Assembly (NCBI GenBank): GCA_936450465.1
Contig: OW388302.1
Coordinates: 57,848,459-57,912,458 of the forward strand
Source: Gibbula magus
Lineage: Eukaryota; Mollusca; Gastropoda; Trochida; Trochidae
Reading direction: 5' to 3'
DNA length: 64,000 nt
The stretch's first letter is position 1. Each line of letters starts with the position of its first letter. Position numbers and translations under genes: made by a program. A model generated the notes under the pieces. It saw nothing but the letters and a program-made list of their open reading frames with translations. It made no database searches and had not been told where the DNA came from. Shown in pieces: positions 11,520 through 24,600 of this stretch.

Positions 11520-12761
11520 TTTAGTTACATAGGGTGGTTAGGATGCATACTCTTGTTATACTGGGGTTAGAAATTATATACGGTCAATCTCTAATATACT
11601 GTTATTAAATTTGTTGGCGCTATAGAAATCTATTGGCTCTTATTTGTTCCACAGTGTTACATCTTCTTCAATTTATTATAATATTCCTATTCCCCAAAAG
11701 GTTTTACAACAGATTTCAGCTTTAGGCTTTCAGGCTTTAAGTTCTATAGACGAGGGTACAGATAATGTATAGGACATGGTCAGTGGGGATCCCTCTGCGA
11801 CCACAGTGTCTAATGTTTTAACCCCGTTGATTAAGGAGTATGTATACGCATGTTCAGCTCCCCAGTGCCAATGCTTTTGTGTAGAAATAAAAAAAGTTTA
11901 CGAACGGAAAACCTGATGTGAAACACCATACAAAGTCAAGTTATGTGATTGATACTCTGTTTGTACATAGAACGTGTTTACTCTTTCAGTTAAGAAATTA
12001 AGGTCTGGATTGCAATACTCTCTAATGTCAAGGATATAGAACTCGGACACTTTGAAACAAAGTTTTAAAGATTTCTTCAGGATTGTAAAAAAAAAGAAGA
12101 AGTTTTGTTCCGAATGATATTTTGTTAAGGTGAAATAAATCATTCTCGTTCCGTTATGCAAGGAGACACACTCGTTCTTTGGCTCTGCAGGGAATATATG
12201 ACAAAGATTAAAGGCGACCGAATGCACATACATACAAACGTGTTAAACGACGTGAAACCGCTTAAAACGGAATGAGCTTATCTTGATTGCTTGCTTGGTT
12301 AAAGGTACATCCATTGTGTTGTTGGGGGTCAAATATGCCAAACGTTATAAATGGTCTAACTTTATCGAGAAGTACCAACTGTTACCGAAAACTACCATTT
12401 TGATGATACTCGACTTAGTATACTGACGATGTGAAGGTAAAAGTGTCGATTTCTGATCGAAAACCGGACAATGCATCGCGTGTGGGGCGCGCCAATGAGT
12501 CAAACGTAATTTGGGAATCTTATTTAAAACAGACAAAGTAACAAATTTGGGTTCATGATGTTTAAAAGGTCATATAACTACTGTGCATGTGAATAGGACA
12601 TGCACTTTCGGTTTCTGCACATGTATAATGATGTTACTCGATTTTAATTGGAAACTAGTAATTATGATATATTTGGCGATTGGGGATGAATATGCAAGCT
12701 GAGTGAATTTGTTTGTATTGTAAAGCCAAATAAAATTATATGAAACACAATTGATTCACCT
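11520..12761. other. No supported gene
   Basis: Short antisense ORFs at 11898-12233 and 12345-12536 have no recognisable domain, no splice context and compositions typical of noncoding AT-rich DNA. Confidence 0.5.
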
Positions 12762-12993
12762 TTAAAGGGACACCGCGTCGAGGATAAAAATCAGATTATG
12801 TGTATCTACCTATGCTCATTAACATGTCTTCTAACAAGTCACAGACACCCAATTTCAGACAATTGACGGAATTGGTAATAGCACTACTGCATGTAGACGG
12901 TGAAGTGAAGCGTAACTCGTTAGCCGATACTCTAATCAGCTTAGTTAGATAAAGATGAGACTCATTTTTATCCTCAACGCAGTGTCCCTTTAA
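12762..12993. mobile_element. TTAA-flanked MITE (piggyBac-like), 232 bp
   Basis: TTAAAGGGACAC at 12762 and its inverted counterpart GTGTCCCTTTAA ending at 12993 belong to 33-bp terminal inverted repeats (12762-12794 and 12961-12993) that match at 30 of 33 positions. TTAA at both outer ends fits the TTAA target duplication of the piggyBac superfamily. The roughly 166-bp interior has no transposase. Similar TTAAAGGGACA ends are frequent in marine invertebrate genomes, as I recall them. Confidence 0.75.
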
Positions 12994-13897
12994 GCTGAGA
13001 GATAGGAGATCATTTTGGTCGACATGATACTCCGGCTTGCCTAGACGGATAGGGTACATTTATTTGGTTAGTTAATAAGTTAGTGAAAATATCAATCAAC
13101 TCGGTGATCGGAATTACGAATAAGTTGTTCCTCGTGAATTATTATGTCAAACTCATCGCAAATGCTCGCGATTTATCATAATCATTTTATAGTAAATGTA
13201 GCTATCATAGTTTGTTTTGATTATAACCACTACGCTTTCATCTGCTAGTAAGCATATGTGCTCAACAGTTTTACTGAAAATGACGCAAATTTAAAGATTG
13301 TATACGTTATCAAATTCGGAGAGCAATATGAAAAAGGAATTTATTCATTACCTGTAAACAGGGTATGGTATCAAATATTTACCTGTAGTCAATGTATAGT
13401 ATCAAATTAGACGTGTCTGTTATACCTTGGTTTAACTAGAAACTATCTATAGGGTTTTCTTTAATTTTTCATTTTAATTGACAAAATACCAGACATTGGA
13501 TAACTTTAACTCAGAACGGAGAGTGAAAGTGTACATTACATATGAGCAGCGTAGAACTAACATGTCTCCTACAGCCCGTAACTTGGCAAATGAGTTCCAA
13601 ATGTGAATTTCAAGGATTTTATTTTAAAATATTAAAACTAATGTTGAAATAGCTAGGTTTGAAGTTTATCTTAAATACTCATACAACTTCATTTCAGCAT
13701 GGATGAATATATCATTAAAACAGGAAGAAAGTATGCTGAATGTTTGTCAATAACTGTCATACTTTCATGTATTAACAAATACATGCACATTACGGAAGCT
13801 TTACATGTTTTTAAAGCTTATTTTGTCGCACTCTTACTGAAGAAACTTAGTTCAAACGCGCCTCTCCATCCTGGTGAACCACACCAGTGCTAACACC
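12994..13897 (+). promoter_or_regulatory. Upstream region / 5' leader of the PAN-ankyrin gene
   Basis: This is inferred as promoter and leader from its position. An acceptor-like CTTCATTTCAG at about 13686-13696 could start a 5' UTR exon. A small ATG ORF (13699-13893, 64 codons) would then be an upstream ORF. An inverted repeat AAGCTTTA (13796-13803) / TAAAGCTT (13812-13819) could form a hairpin in the leader. No convincing TATA box or initiator was identified. Confidence 0.3.
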
Positions 13898-14141
13898 ATG
13901 TTTTACACTTTGATCCTCCTCTTCACACTAATACCAGGCAGCATCTACAAGACATGGAACCAGAGAACACTTCAGCCCTATGGTCCAAAAATGTGTGAAG
14001 AGCTATGTCAGAATCCCCAAGAGTGTTCAGACCACGTGTTTGATGAAGTGCAGTTGAAATGTCGACTTGTCACCAAAGCCCCGTCTTCAATGCACAAGTC
14101 GAGCCAAGCCAAGTATGCCCATCCCGCAACCACATCAAAAG
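13898..14141 (+). CDS. Exon 1: signal peptide plus PAN/Apple-like cysteine segment
   Basis: The start ATG at 13898 sits in a good context (ACACCATG). It opens a hydrophobic signal peptide (MFYTLILLFTLIPGSIY, residues 1-17). Residues 33-55 have cysteines at 33, 37, 43 and 55 in the order C-x3-C-x5-C-x11-C, followed by RL. This spacing, with an aromatic residue between the last two, resembles the core of PAN/Apple domains, which bind proteins or sugars outside cells; only part of such a domain is present. Residues 60-81 are a Ser/Thr/Lys-rich linker. The exon ends AAAAG at 14141 before a strong GTAAGG donor, leaving one base (G) of a split codon. That phase matches the ankyrin exon at 30034. 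A GTG at 13874 in frame is not a plausible eukaryotic start. Confidence 0.7.
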
Positions 14142-14927
14142 GTAAGGATGAAAGACTTAATATTTCCTTCAGTCCAATTGACGAGACAAAACGGGTCTTA
14201 CAGACAGCCAGGTAAACACCATCATGATTATATTTCTGTATAGACACTACTTCATCCATCCGTCCTTTTGTTTGTCTGTCATTCCGCGTCTGGAATTTTC
14301 TATTCAAGAGCATAACTCGACAATCTGTGAATTGTAATTTCATGAAAGTTTGTGATCTGTCAAGCAAGCAATGTAGATACATGTTTGGATTTGAGGGTTT
14401 GAAATTTGGAATTTGAATTCAAGGCTTATCCATAGAAACGCACCGAGAAACTGTAAAATCGAGCTCAATGATCGGATGTAGAAGTGCTTTTGGGATTTAT
14501 TTTGACCGTTACCATGGAAAAGCAACTTCCAATTTTGTACCCATATCAGAACTCGCCAAAACCTCATTTGTTATATCCATGGCATTATACATCTTAGAGT
14601 TTGCTTCTGGAGCAAAATTCGAGACACCTTTTCAGCTTCTCAGGCGTGAAAGGCAATGTGGACTTATGGCTTGGGCCGCTCTCAGACGTCTGTTCGTCCT
14701 TTGTAAACTTAACATTTTGGACTCAAGAACTGCTTCACCCCCAGAGAAGATTTTTTTTGGAAAGGTACCTTGCACATAGGGGATCAAAGTTTGTTAATTT
14801 TGTCTACACTCCTTTGAAATATGGGCGTGCCCGGCATTATGAGTGAAACCTTTCATCTTCTCTGAAAGAGGTTGTATTAGGAAACATCTTTGTTACATGA
14901 AGACTTGAGTTGTGCACTTGGACTTCA
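14142..14927 (+). repeat. Intron start with a dispersed, mollusc-type repeat
   Basis: The intron opens with GTAAGG at 14142. From about 14250 it carries CATCCATCCGT, GTCTGTCATTCCGCGTCTGG and other words like those of an abundant non-coding repeat family I associate with mollusc genomes. The family end probably lies near GGGCGTGCCCGGCATTATG at 14823. A 103-codon ORF at 14468-14779 lies within this element and has no recognisable domain. Confidence 0.45.
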
Positions 14928-17737
14928 CATCTGTCATCTATCCCATCTGTTATCTATCCAATATCAGATTAATTATGACTGGTCCACTTATGACAGACCA
15001 TGTCAATATGAAGATATTCATTTGTCTCATCTGTCATATATCCAATATCAGATGTATTATGACTGGTCCACTAATGACAGACCACGTCCATAGAAAGATA
15101 TTCATTTATCTCATCTGCCATCCATCCAATATCAGATGTATTATGACTGGTCCACTAATGACAGACCACGTCCATAGAAAGATATTCATTTATCTCATCT
15201 GTCATCCATCCAATATCAGATGAATTATGACTGGTCCACTAATGACAGACCACGTCCATAGAAAGATATTCATTTATCCCATCTGTCATCTATCCAATAT
15301 CAGATGAATTATGACTGGTCAACTAATGATAGACCATATCCATAAAAAGATGTTCATTTATCTCATCTGTCATCTATCGAATATCAGATGAATTATGACT
15401 GGTCAACTAATGATAGACCACATCCATAAAAAGATGTTCATTTATCTCATCTGTCATCTATCGAATATCAGATGAATTATGACTGGTCCACTAATGACAG
15501 GCCATGTCCATATAAAGATGTTCATTTATCTCATCTGTCATCTATCCAATATCAGATGAATTATGACTGGTCCACTAATGACAGGCCATGTCCATATAAA
15601 CATATTCATTTATCCCATCTGTCGTCTATCCAATATCAGATGAATTATGACTGGTCCACTAATGACAGGCCATGTCCATATAAAGATATTCATTTATCCC
15701 ATCTGTCATCTATCCAATATCAGATGAATTGTGACTGGTCCACTAATGACAGGCCATGTCCTTATAAAGATATTCATTTATCTCATCTGTCATCTATCCA
15801 ATATCAGATGAATTATGACTGGTCCACTAATGACAGGCCATGTCCATATAAAGATGTTCATTTATCTCATCTGTCTTATATCCAATATCAGATGAATTGT
15901 GACTGGTCCACTAATGACAGGCCATGTCCATATAAAGATATTCATTTATCCCATCTGTTATCTATCCAATATCAGATGGATTATGACTGGTCCACTAATG
16001 ACAACCCTGTCCATAGAAAGATGTTCATTTATCCCATCTGTCGTCTATCCAATATCAGATGAATTGTGACTGGTCCACTAATGACAGGCCATGTCCATAT
16101 AAAGATAATCATTTATCCCATCTGTCATCTATCCAATATCAGATGAATTATGACTGGTCCACTAATGACAGGCCATGTCCATATAAAGATGTTCATTTAT
16201 CCCATCTGTCGTCTATCCAATATCAGATGGATTATGACTGGTCCACTAATGACAGGCCATGTCCATATAAAGATATTCATTTATCCCATCTGTCGTCTAT
16301 CCAATATCAGATGGATTATGACTGGTCCACTAATGACAACCCTGTCCATAGAAAGATGTTCATTTATCCCATCTGTCGTCTATCCAATATCAGATGAATT
16401 ATGACTGGTCCACTAATGACAGGCCATGTCGATATAAAGATATTCATTTATCCCATCTGTCATCTATCCAATATCAGATGGATTATGACTGGTCCACTAA
16501 TGACAGGCCATGTCCATATAAAGATATTCATTTATCTCATCTGTCATCTATCCAATATCAGATGAATTGTGACTGGTCCACTAATGACAGGCCATGTCCA
16601 TATAAAGTTATTCATTTATCCCATCTGTTCTCTATCCAATATCAGATGGATTATGACTGGTCCACTAATGACAGGCCATGTCCATATAAAGATATTCATT
16701 TATCTCATCTGTCATCTATCCAATATCAGATGAATTGTGACTGGTCCACTAATGACAGGCCATGTCCATATAAAGATATTCATTTATCCCATCTGTCGTC
16801 TATCCAATATCAGATGAATTATGATTGGTCCACTAATGACAGGCCATGTCCATATAAAGATATTCATTTATCTCATCTGTCATATATCCAATATCAGATG
16901 AATTGTGACTGGTCCACTAATGACAGACCATGTCCATATAAAGATATTCATTTATCTCATCTGTCATCTATCCAATATCAGATGAATTGTGACTGGTCCA
17001 CTAATGACAGGCCTTGTCCATATAAAGATATTCATTTATCTCATCTGTCATCTATCCAATATCAGATGAATTGTGACTGGTCCACTAATGACAGGCCATG
17101 TCCATATAAAGATATTCATTTATCTCATCTGTCTTATATCCAATATCAGATGAATTGTGACTGGTCCACTAATGACAGGCCATGTCCATATAAAGATATT
17201 CATTTATCCCATCTGTCATATATCCACTATCAGATGAATTGTGACTGGTCCACCAGTGACAGGCCATGTCCATATAAAGATATTCATTTATCCCATCTGT
17301 CGTCTATCCAATATCAAATGGATTATGACTGGTCCACTAATGACAGGCCATGTCCATATAAAGATATTCATTTATCTCATCTGTCTTATATCCAATATCA
17401 GATGAATTGTGACTGGTCCACTAATGACAGGCCATGTCCATATAAAGATATTCATTTATCTCATCTGTCGTCTATCCAATATCAGATGAATTATGACTGG
17501 TCCACTTGTGACAGGCCATGTCCATATAAAGATATTCATTTATCTCATCTGTCTTATATCCAATATCAGATGAATTGTGACTGGTCCACTAATGACAGGC
17601 CATGTCCATATAAAGATGTTCATTTATCTCATCTGTCATCTATCGAATATCAGATGAATTATGACTGTTCAACTAATGATAGACCATATCCATAAAAAGA
17701 TGTTCATTTATCTCATCTGTCATCTATCGAATATCAG

Positions 17738-19079
17738 ATGAATTATGACTGGTCCACTAATGACAGGCCATGTCCATATAAAGATGTTCATTTATCTCAT
17801 CTGTCATCTATCCAATATCAGATGAATTATGACTGGTCCACTAATGACAGGCCATGTCCATATAAAGATATTCATTTATCCCATCTGTCGTCTATCCAAT
17901 ATCAGATGAATTATGACTGGTCCACTAATGACAGGCCATGTCCATATAAAGATATTCATTTATCCCATCTGTCATCTATCCAATATCAGATGAATTGTGA
18001 CTGGTCCACTAATGACAGGCCATGTCCTTATAAAGATATTCATTTATCTCATCTGTCATCTATCCAATATCAGATGAATTATGACTGGTCCACTAATGAC
18101 AGGCCATGTCCATATAAAGATGTTCATTTATCTCATCTGTCGTCTATCCACTATCAGATGAATTGTGACTGGTCCACTAATGACAGGCAATGTCCATATA
18201 CAGATATTCATTTATCTCATCTGTCTTATATCAAATATCAGATGAATTGTGACTGGTCCACTAATGACAGGCCATGTCCATATAAAGATATTCATTTATC
18301 CCATCTGTTATCTATCCAATATCAGATGGATTATGACTGGTCCACTAATGACAACCCTGTCCATAGAAAGATGTTCATTTATCCCATCTGTCATCTATCG
18401 AATATCAGATGAATTATGACTGGTCCACTAATGACAGGCCATGTCCATATAAAGATGTTCATTTATCTCATCTGTCATCTATCCAATATCAGATGAATTA
18501 TGACTGGTCCACTAATGACAGGCCATGTCCATATAAAGATATTCATTTATCCCATCTGTCGTCTATCCAATATCAGATGAATTATGACTGGTCCACTAAT
18601 GACAGGCCATGTCCATATAAAGATATTCATTTATCCCATCTGTCATCTATCCAATATCAGATGAATTGTGACTGGTCCACTAATGACAGGCCATGTCCTT
18701 ATAAAGATATTCATTTATCTCATCTGTCATCTATCCAATATCAGATGAATTATGACTGGTCCACTAATGACAGGCCATGTCCATATAAAGATGTTCATTT
18801 ATCTCATCTGTCGTCTATCCACTATCAGATGAATTGTGACTGGTCCACTAATGACAGGCAATGTCCATATACAGATATTCATTTATCTCATCTGTCTTAT
18901 ATCCAATATCAGATGAATTGTGACTGGTCCACTAATGACAGGCCATGTCCATATAAAGATATTCATTTATCCCATCTGTTATCTATCCAATATCAGATGG
19001 ATTATGACTGGTCCACTAATGACAACCCTGTCCATAGAAAGATGTTCATTTATCCCATCTGTCGTCTATCCAATATCAG
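17738..19079. repeat. 671-bp higher-order repeat (8-mer, two copies)
   Basis: The blocks 17738-18408 and 18409-19079 encode almost the same 224-codon frame unit for unit. They share the unusual GGCAATGTCCATATACAG unit and the 83-bp ACCCTG unit. The period 671 equals 8 x 84 minus 1. Confidence 0.9.
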
Positions 19080-21629
19080 ATGAATTATGACTGGTCCACT
19101 AATGACAGACCATGTCCATAGAAAGATATTCATTCATCCCATCTGTCGTCTATCCAATATCAGATGAATTGTGACTGGTCCACTAATGACAGGCCATGTC
19201 CATATAAAGATATTCATTTATCCCATCTGTCATCTATCCAATATCAGATGAATTATGACTGGTCCACTAATGACAGGCCATGTCCATATAAAGATGTTCA
19301 TTTATCCCATCTGTCGTCTATCCAATATCAGATGAATTATGACTGGTCCACTAATGACAGGCCATGTCCATATAAAGATATTCATTTATCCCATCTGTCG
19401 TCTATCCAATATCAGATGGATTATGACTGGTCCACTAATGACAACCCTGTCCATAGAAAGATGTTCATTTATCCCATCTGTCATCTATCCAATATCAGAT
19501 GGATTATGACGGGTCCACTAATGACAGGCCATGTCCATATAAAGATATTCATTTATCTCATATGTCATCTATCCAATATCAGATGAATTGTGACTGGTCC
19601 ACTAATGACAGGCCATGTCCATATAAAGTTATTCATTTATCCCATCTGTTATCTATCCAATATCAGATGGATTATGACTGGTCCACTAATGACAGGCCAT
19701 GTCCATATAAAGATATTCATTTATCCCATCTGTTATCTATCCAATATCAGATGGATTATGACTGGTCCACTAATGACAGGCCATGTCCATATAAAGATAT
19801 TCATTTATCTCATCTGTCATCTATCCAATATCAGATGAATTGTGACTGGTCCACTAATGACAGGCCATGTCCATATAAAGATATTCATTTATCTCATCTG
19901 TCATATATCCAATATCAGATGAATTGTGACTGGTCCACTAATGACAGACCATGTCCATATAAAGATATTCATTTATCTCATCTGTCATCTATCCAATATC
20001 AGATGAATTGTGACTGGTCCACTAATGACAGGCCATGTCCATATAAAGATATTCATTTATCTCATCTGTCATCTATCCAATATCAGATGAATTGTGACTG
20101 GTCCACTAATGACAGGCCATGTCCATATAAAGATATTCATTTATCTCATCTGTCTTATATCCAATATCAGATGAATTGTGACTGGTCCACTAATGACAGG
20201 CCATGTCCATATAAAGATATTCATTTATCCCATCTGTCATATATCCACTATCAGATGAATTATGACTGGTCCACTAGTGACAGGCCATGTCCATATAAAG
20301 ATATTCATTTATCCCATCTGTCGTCTATCCAATATCAGATGGATTATGACTGGTCCACTAATGACAGGCCATGTCCATATAAAGATATTCATTTATCTCA
20401 TCTGTCTTATATCCAATATCAGATGAATTGTGACTGGTCCACTAATGACAGGCCATGTCCATATAAAGATATTCATTTATCTCATCTGTCGTCTATCCAA
20501 TATCAGATGAATTATGACTGGTCCACTTGTGACAGGCCATGTCCATATAAAGATATTCATTTATCTCATCTGTCGTCTATCCAATATCAGATGAATTGTG
20601 ACTGGTCCACTAATGACAGGCCATGTCCATATAAAGATGTTCATTTATCCCATCTGTCATCTATCCAATATCAGATGAATTGTGACTGGTCCACTAATGA
20701 CAGGCCATGTCCATATAAAGATGTTCATTTATCCCATCTGTCATCTATCCAATATCAGATGGATTATGACTGGTCCACTAATGACAGGCCATGTCCATAT
20801 AAAGATATTCATTTATCTCATCTGTCTTATATCCAATATCAGATGAATTGTGACTGGTCCACTAATGACAGGCCATGTCCATATAAAGATATTCATTTAT
20901 CCCATCTGTCGTCTATCCACTATCAGATGAATTGTGACTGGTCCACTAGTGACAGGCCATGTCCATATAAAGATATTCATTTATCTCATCTGTCGTCTAT
21001 CCAATATCAGATGAATTGTGACTGGTCCACTAATGACAGGCCATGTCCATATAAAGATGTTCATTTATCCCATCTGTCATCTATCCAATATCAGATGAAT
21101 TGTGACTGGTCCACTAATGACAGGCCATGTCCATATAAAGATGTTCATTTATCCCATCTGTCATCTATCCAATATCAGATGGATTATGACTGGTCCACTA
21201 ATGACAGGCCATGTCCATATAAAGATATTCATTTATCTCATCTGTCTTATATCCAATATCAGATGAATTGTGACTGGTCCACTAATGACAGGCCATGTCC
21301 ATATAAAGATATTCATTTATCCCATCTGTCGTCTATCCACTATCAGATGAATTGTGACTGGTCCACTAGTGACAGGCCATGTCCATATAAAGATATTCAT
21401 TTATCCCATCTGTCGTCTATCCAATATCAGATGGATTATGACTGGTCCACTAATGACAACCCTGTCCATAGAAAGATATTCATTTATCCCATCTGTCGTC
21501 TATCCAATATCAGATGAATTGTGACTGGTCCACTAATGACAGACCATGTCCATAGAAAGATATTAATTCATCCCATCTGTCGTCTATCCAATATCAGATG
21601 AATTGTGACTGGTCCACTAATGACAGGCC

Positions 21630-24600
21630 ATGTCCATAGAAAGATATTCATTTACCCATCTGTCATCTATCCACTATCAGATGAATTATGACTGGTCCAC
21701 TAATGACAGGCCATGTCCATATAAAGATATTCATTTATCCCATCTGTCGTCTATCCACTATCAGATGAATTGTGACTGGTCCACTAATGACAGGCCATGT
21801 CCATATAAAGATATTCATTTATCCCATCTGTCGTCTATCCAATATCCGATGGATTATGACTGGTACACTAATGACAACCCTGTCCATAGAAAGATGTTCA
21901 TTTATCCCATCTGTCGTCTATCCAATATCAGATGAATTATGACTGGTCCACTAATGACAGGCCATGTCCATATAAAGATATTCATTTATCCCATCTGTCG
22001 TCTATCCAATATCAGATGAATTGTGACTGGTCCACTAATGACAGACCATGTCCATAGAAAGATATTAATTCATCCCATCTGTCGTCTATCCAATATCAGA
22101 TGAATTGTGACTGGTCCACTAATGACAGGCCATGTCCATAGAAAGATATTCATTTACCCATCTGTCATCTATCCACTATCAGATGAATTATGACTGGTCC
22201 ACTAATGACAGGCCATGTCCATATAAAGATATTCATTTATCTCATCTGTCATATATCCACTATCAGATGAATTATGACTGGTCCACTAATGACAGATCAT
22301 GTCCATATAAAAATATTCATTTACCCATCTGTCATCTATCCAATATCAGATGAATTATGACTGGTCCACTAATGACAGGCCATGTCCATATAAAGATGTT
22401 CATTTATCCCATCTGTCATCTATCCACTATCAGATGAATTGTGACTGGTCCACTAATGACAGGCCATGTCCATATAAAGATATTCATTTATCCCATCTGT
22501 CGTCTATCCAATATCCGATGGATTATGACTGGTACACTAATGACAACCCTGTCCATAGAAAGATGTTCATTTATCCCATCTGTCGTCTATCCAATATCAG
22601 ATGAATTATGACTGGTCCACTAATGACAGGCCATGTCCATATAAAGATATTCATTTATCCCATCTGTCGTCTATCAAATATCAGATCAATTGTGACTGGT
22701 CCACTAATGACAGACCATGTCCATAGAAAGATATTAATTCATCCCATCTGTCGTCTATCCAATATCAGATGAATTGTGACTGGTCCACTAATGACAGGCC
22801 ATGTCCATAGAAAGATATTCATTTACCCATCTGTCATCTATCCACTATCAGATGAATTATGACTGGTCCACTAATGACAGGCCATGTCCATATAAAGATA
22901 TTCATTTATCTCATCTGTCATATATCCACTATCAGATGAATTATGACTGGTCCACTAATGACAGATCATGTCCATATAAAAATATTCATTTACCCATCTG
23001 TCATCTATCCAATATCAGATGAATTATGACTGGTCCACTAATGACAGGCCATGTCCATATAAAGATGTTCATTTATCCCATCTGTCATCTATCCAATATC
23101 AGATGAATTATGACTGGACCACTAATGACAGACCATGTCCATAGAAAGATATTCATTTATCCCATCTGTCATATATCCACTATCAGATGAATTATGACTG
23201 GTCCACTAGTGACAGACCATGTCCATAGAAAGATGTTCATTTATCTCATCTGTCATCTATCCAATATCAGATGAATTATGACTGGTCCACTAATGACAGA
23301 CCATGTCCATAGAAAGATATTCATTTATCCCATCTGTCATATATCCAATATCAGATGAATTATGACTGGTCCACTAATGACAGGCCATGTCCATATAAAG
23401 ATATTCATTTATCCCATCTGTCGTCTATCCAATATCAGATGAATTGTGACTGGTCCACTAGTGACATACCATGTCCATAGAAAGATATTCATTTATCCCA
23501 TCTGTCATCTATCCACTATCAGATGAATTATGACTGGTCCACTAGTTACAGACCATGTCCATAGAAAGATGTTCATTTATCTCATCTGTCATCTATCCAA
23601 TATCAGATGAATTATGACTGGTCCACTAATGACAGACCATGTCCATAGAAAGATATTCATTTATCCCATCTGTCATATATCCACTATCAGATGAATTATG
23701 ACTGGTCCACTAGTGACAGACCATGTCCATAGAAAGATGTTCATTTATCTCATCTGTCATCTATCCAATATCAGATGAATTATGACTGGTCCACTAATGA
23801 CAGACCATGTCCATAGAAAGATATTCATTTATCCCATCTGTCATATATCCAATATCAGATGGATTATGACTGGTCCACTAGTGACATACCATGTCCATAG
23901 AAAGATATTCATTTATCCCATCTGTCATATATCCACTATCAGATGAATTATGACTGGTCCACTAGTTACAGACCATGTCCATAGAAAGATGTTCATTTAT
24001 CTCATCTGTCATCTATCCAATATCAGATGAATTATGACTGGTCCACTAATGACAGACCATGTCCATAGAAAGATATTCATTTATCCCATCTGTCATATAT
24101 CCAATATCAGATGAATTATGACTGGTCCACTAATGACAGACCATGTCCATAGAAAGATATTCATTTATCTCATCTGTTATCTATCCACTATCAGATGAAT
24201 TATGACTGGTCCACTAATGAAAGACCAAGTCCAAATAAAGATATTCATTTATCACATCTGTCATATATCCGCTATCAGATGAGTTATGATTGGTCCACTA
24301 ATGAAAGACCTAGTCCATATAAAGATATTCATTTATCCCATCTGTCATCTATCCAATATCAGATGAATTATGACTGGTCCACTAATGACAGACCATGTCC
24401 ATAGAACGATGTTCATTTATCCCATCTGTCGTCTATCGAATATCAGATGAATTATGACTGGTCCACTAATGACAGACCATGTCCATAGAAAGATGTTCAT
24501 TTATCCCATCTGTCATCTATCCAATATCAGATGAATTATGACTGGTCCACTAATGACAGACCATGTCCATATGAAGATGTTCATTTATCCCATCTGTCAT

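Noticed and set aside
13874..13897. Upstream GTG-started extension of exon 1
   Set aside because: GTG is not a usual eukaryotic start, and the ATG at 13898 has a good context and begins the signal peptide directly.
14468..14779. 103-codon ORF in the intron as an exon of the PAN-ankyrin gene
   Set aside because: It lies inside a dispersed repeat-like stretch, has no domain and no phase-1 splice sites that I could find.
16394..21517. 433- and 672-codon ORFs in the 84-bp array as coding exons
   Set aside because: Same cause: an 84-bp period. They start and end at one-base-short units, and most units outside 15.5-21.5 kb carry TAG in this frame.
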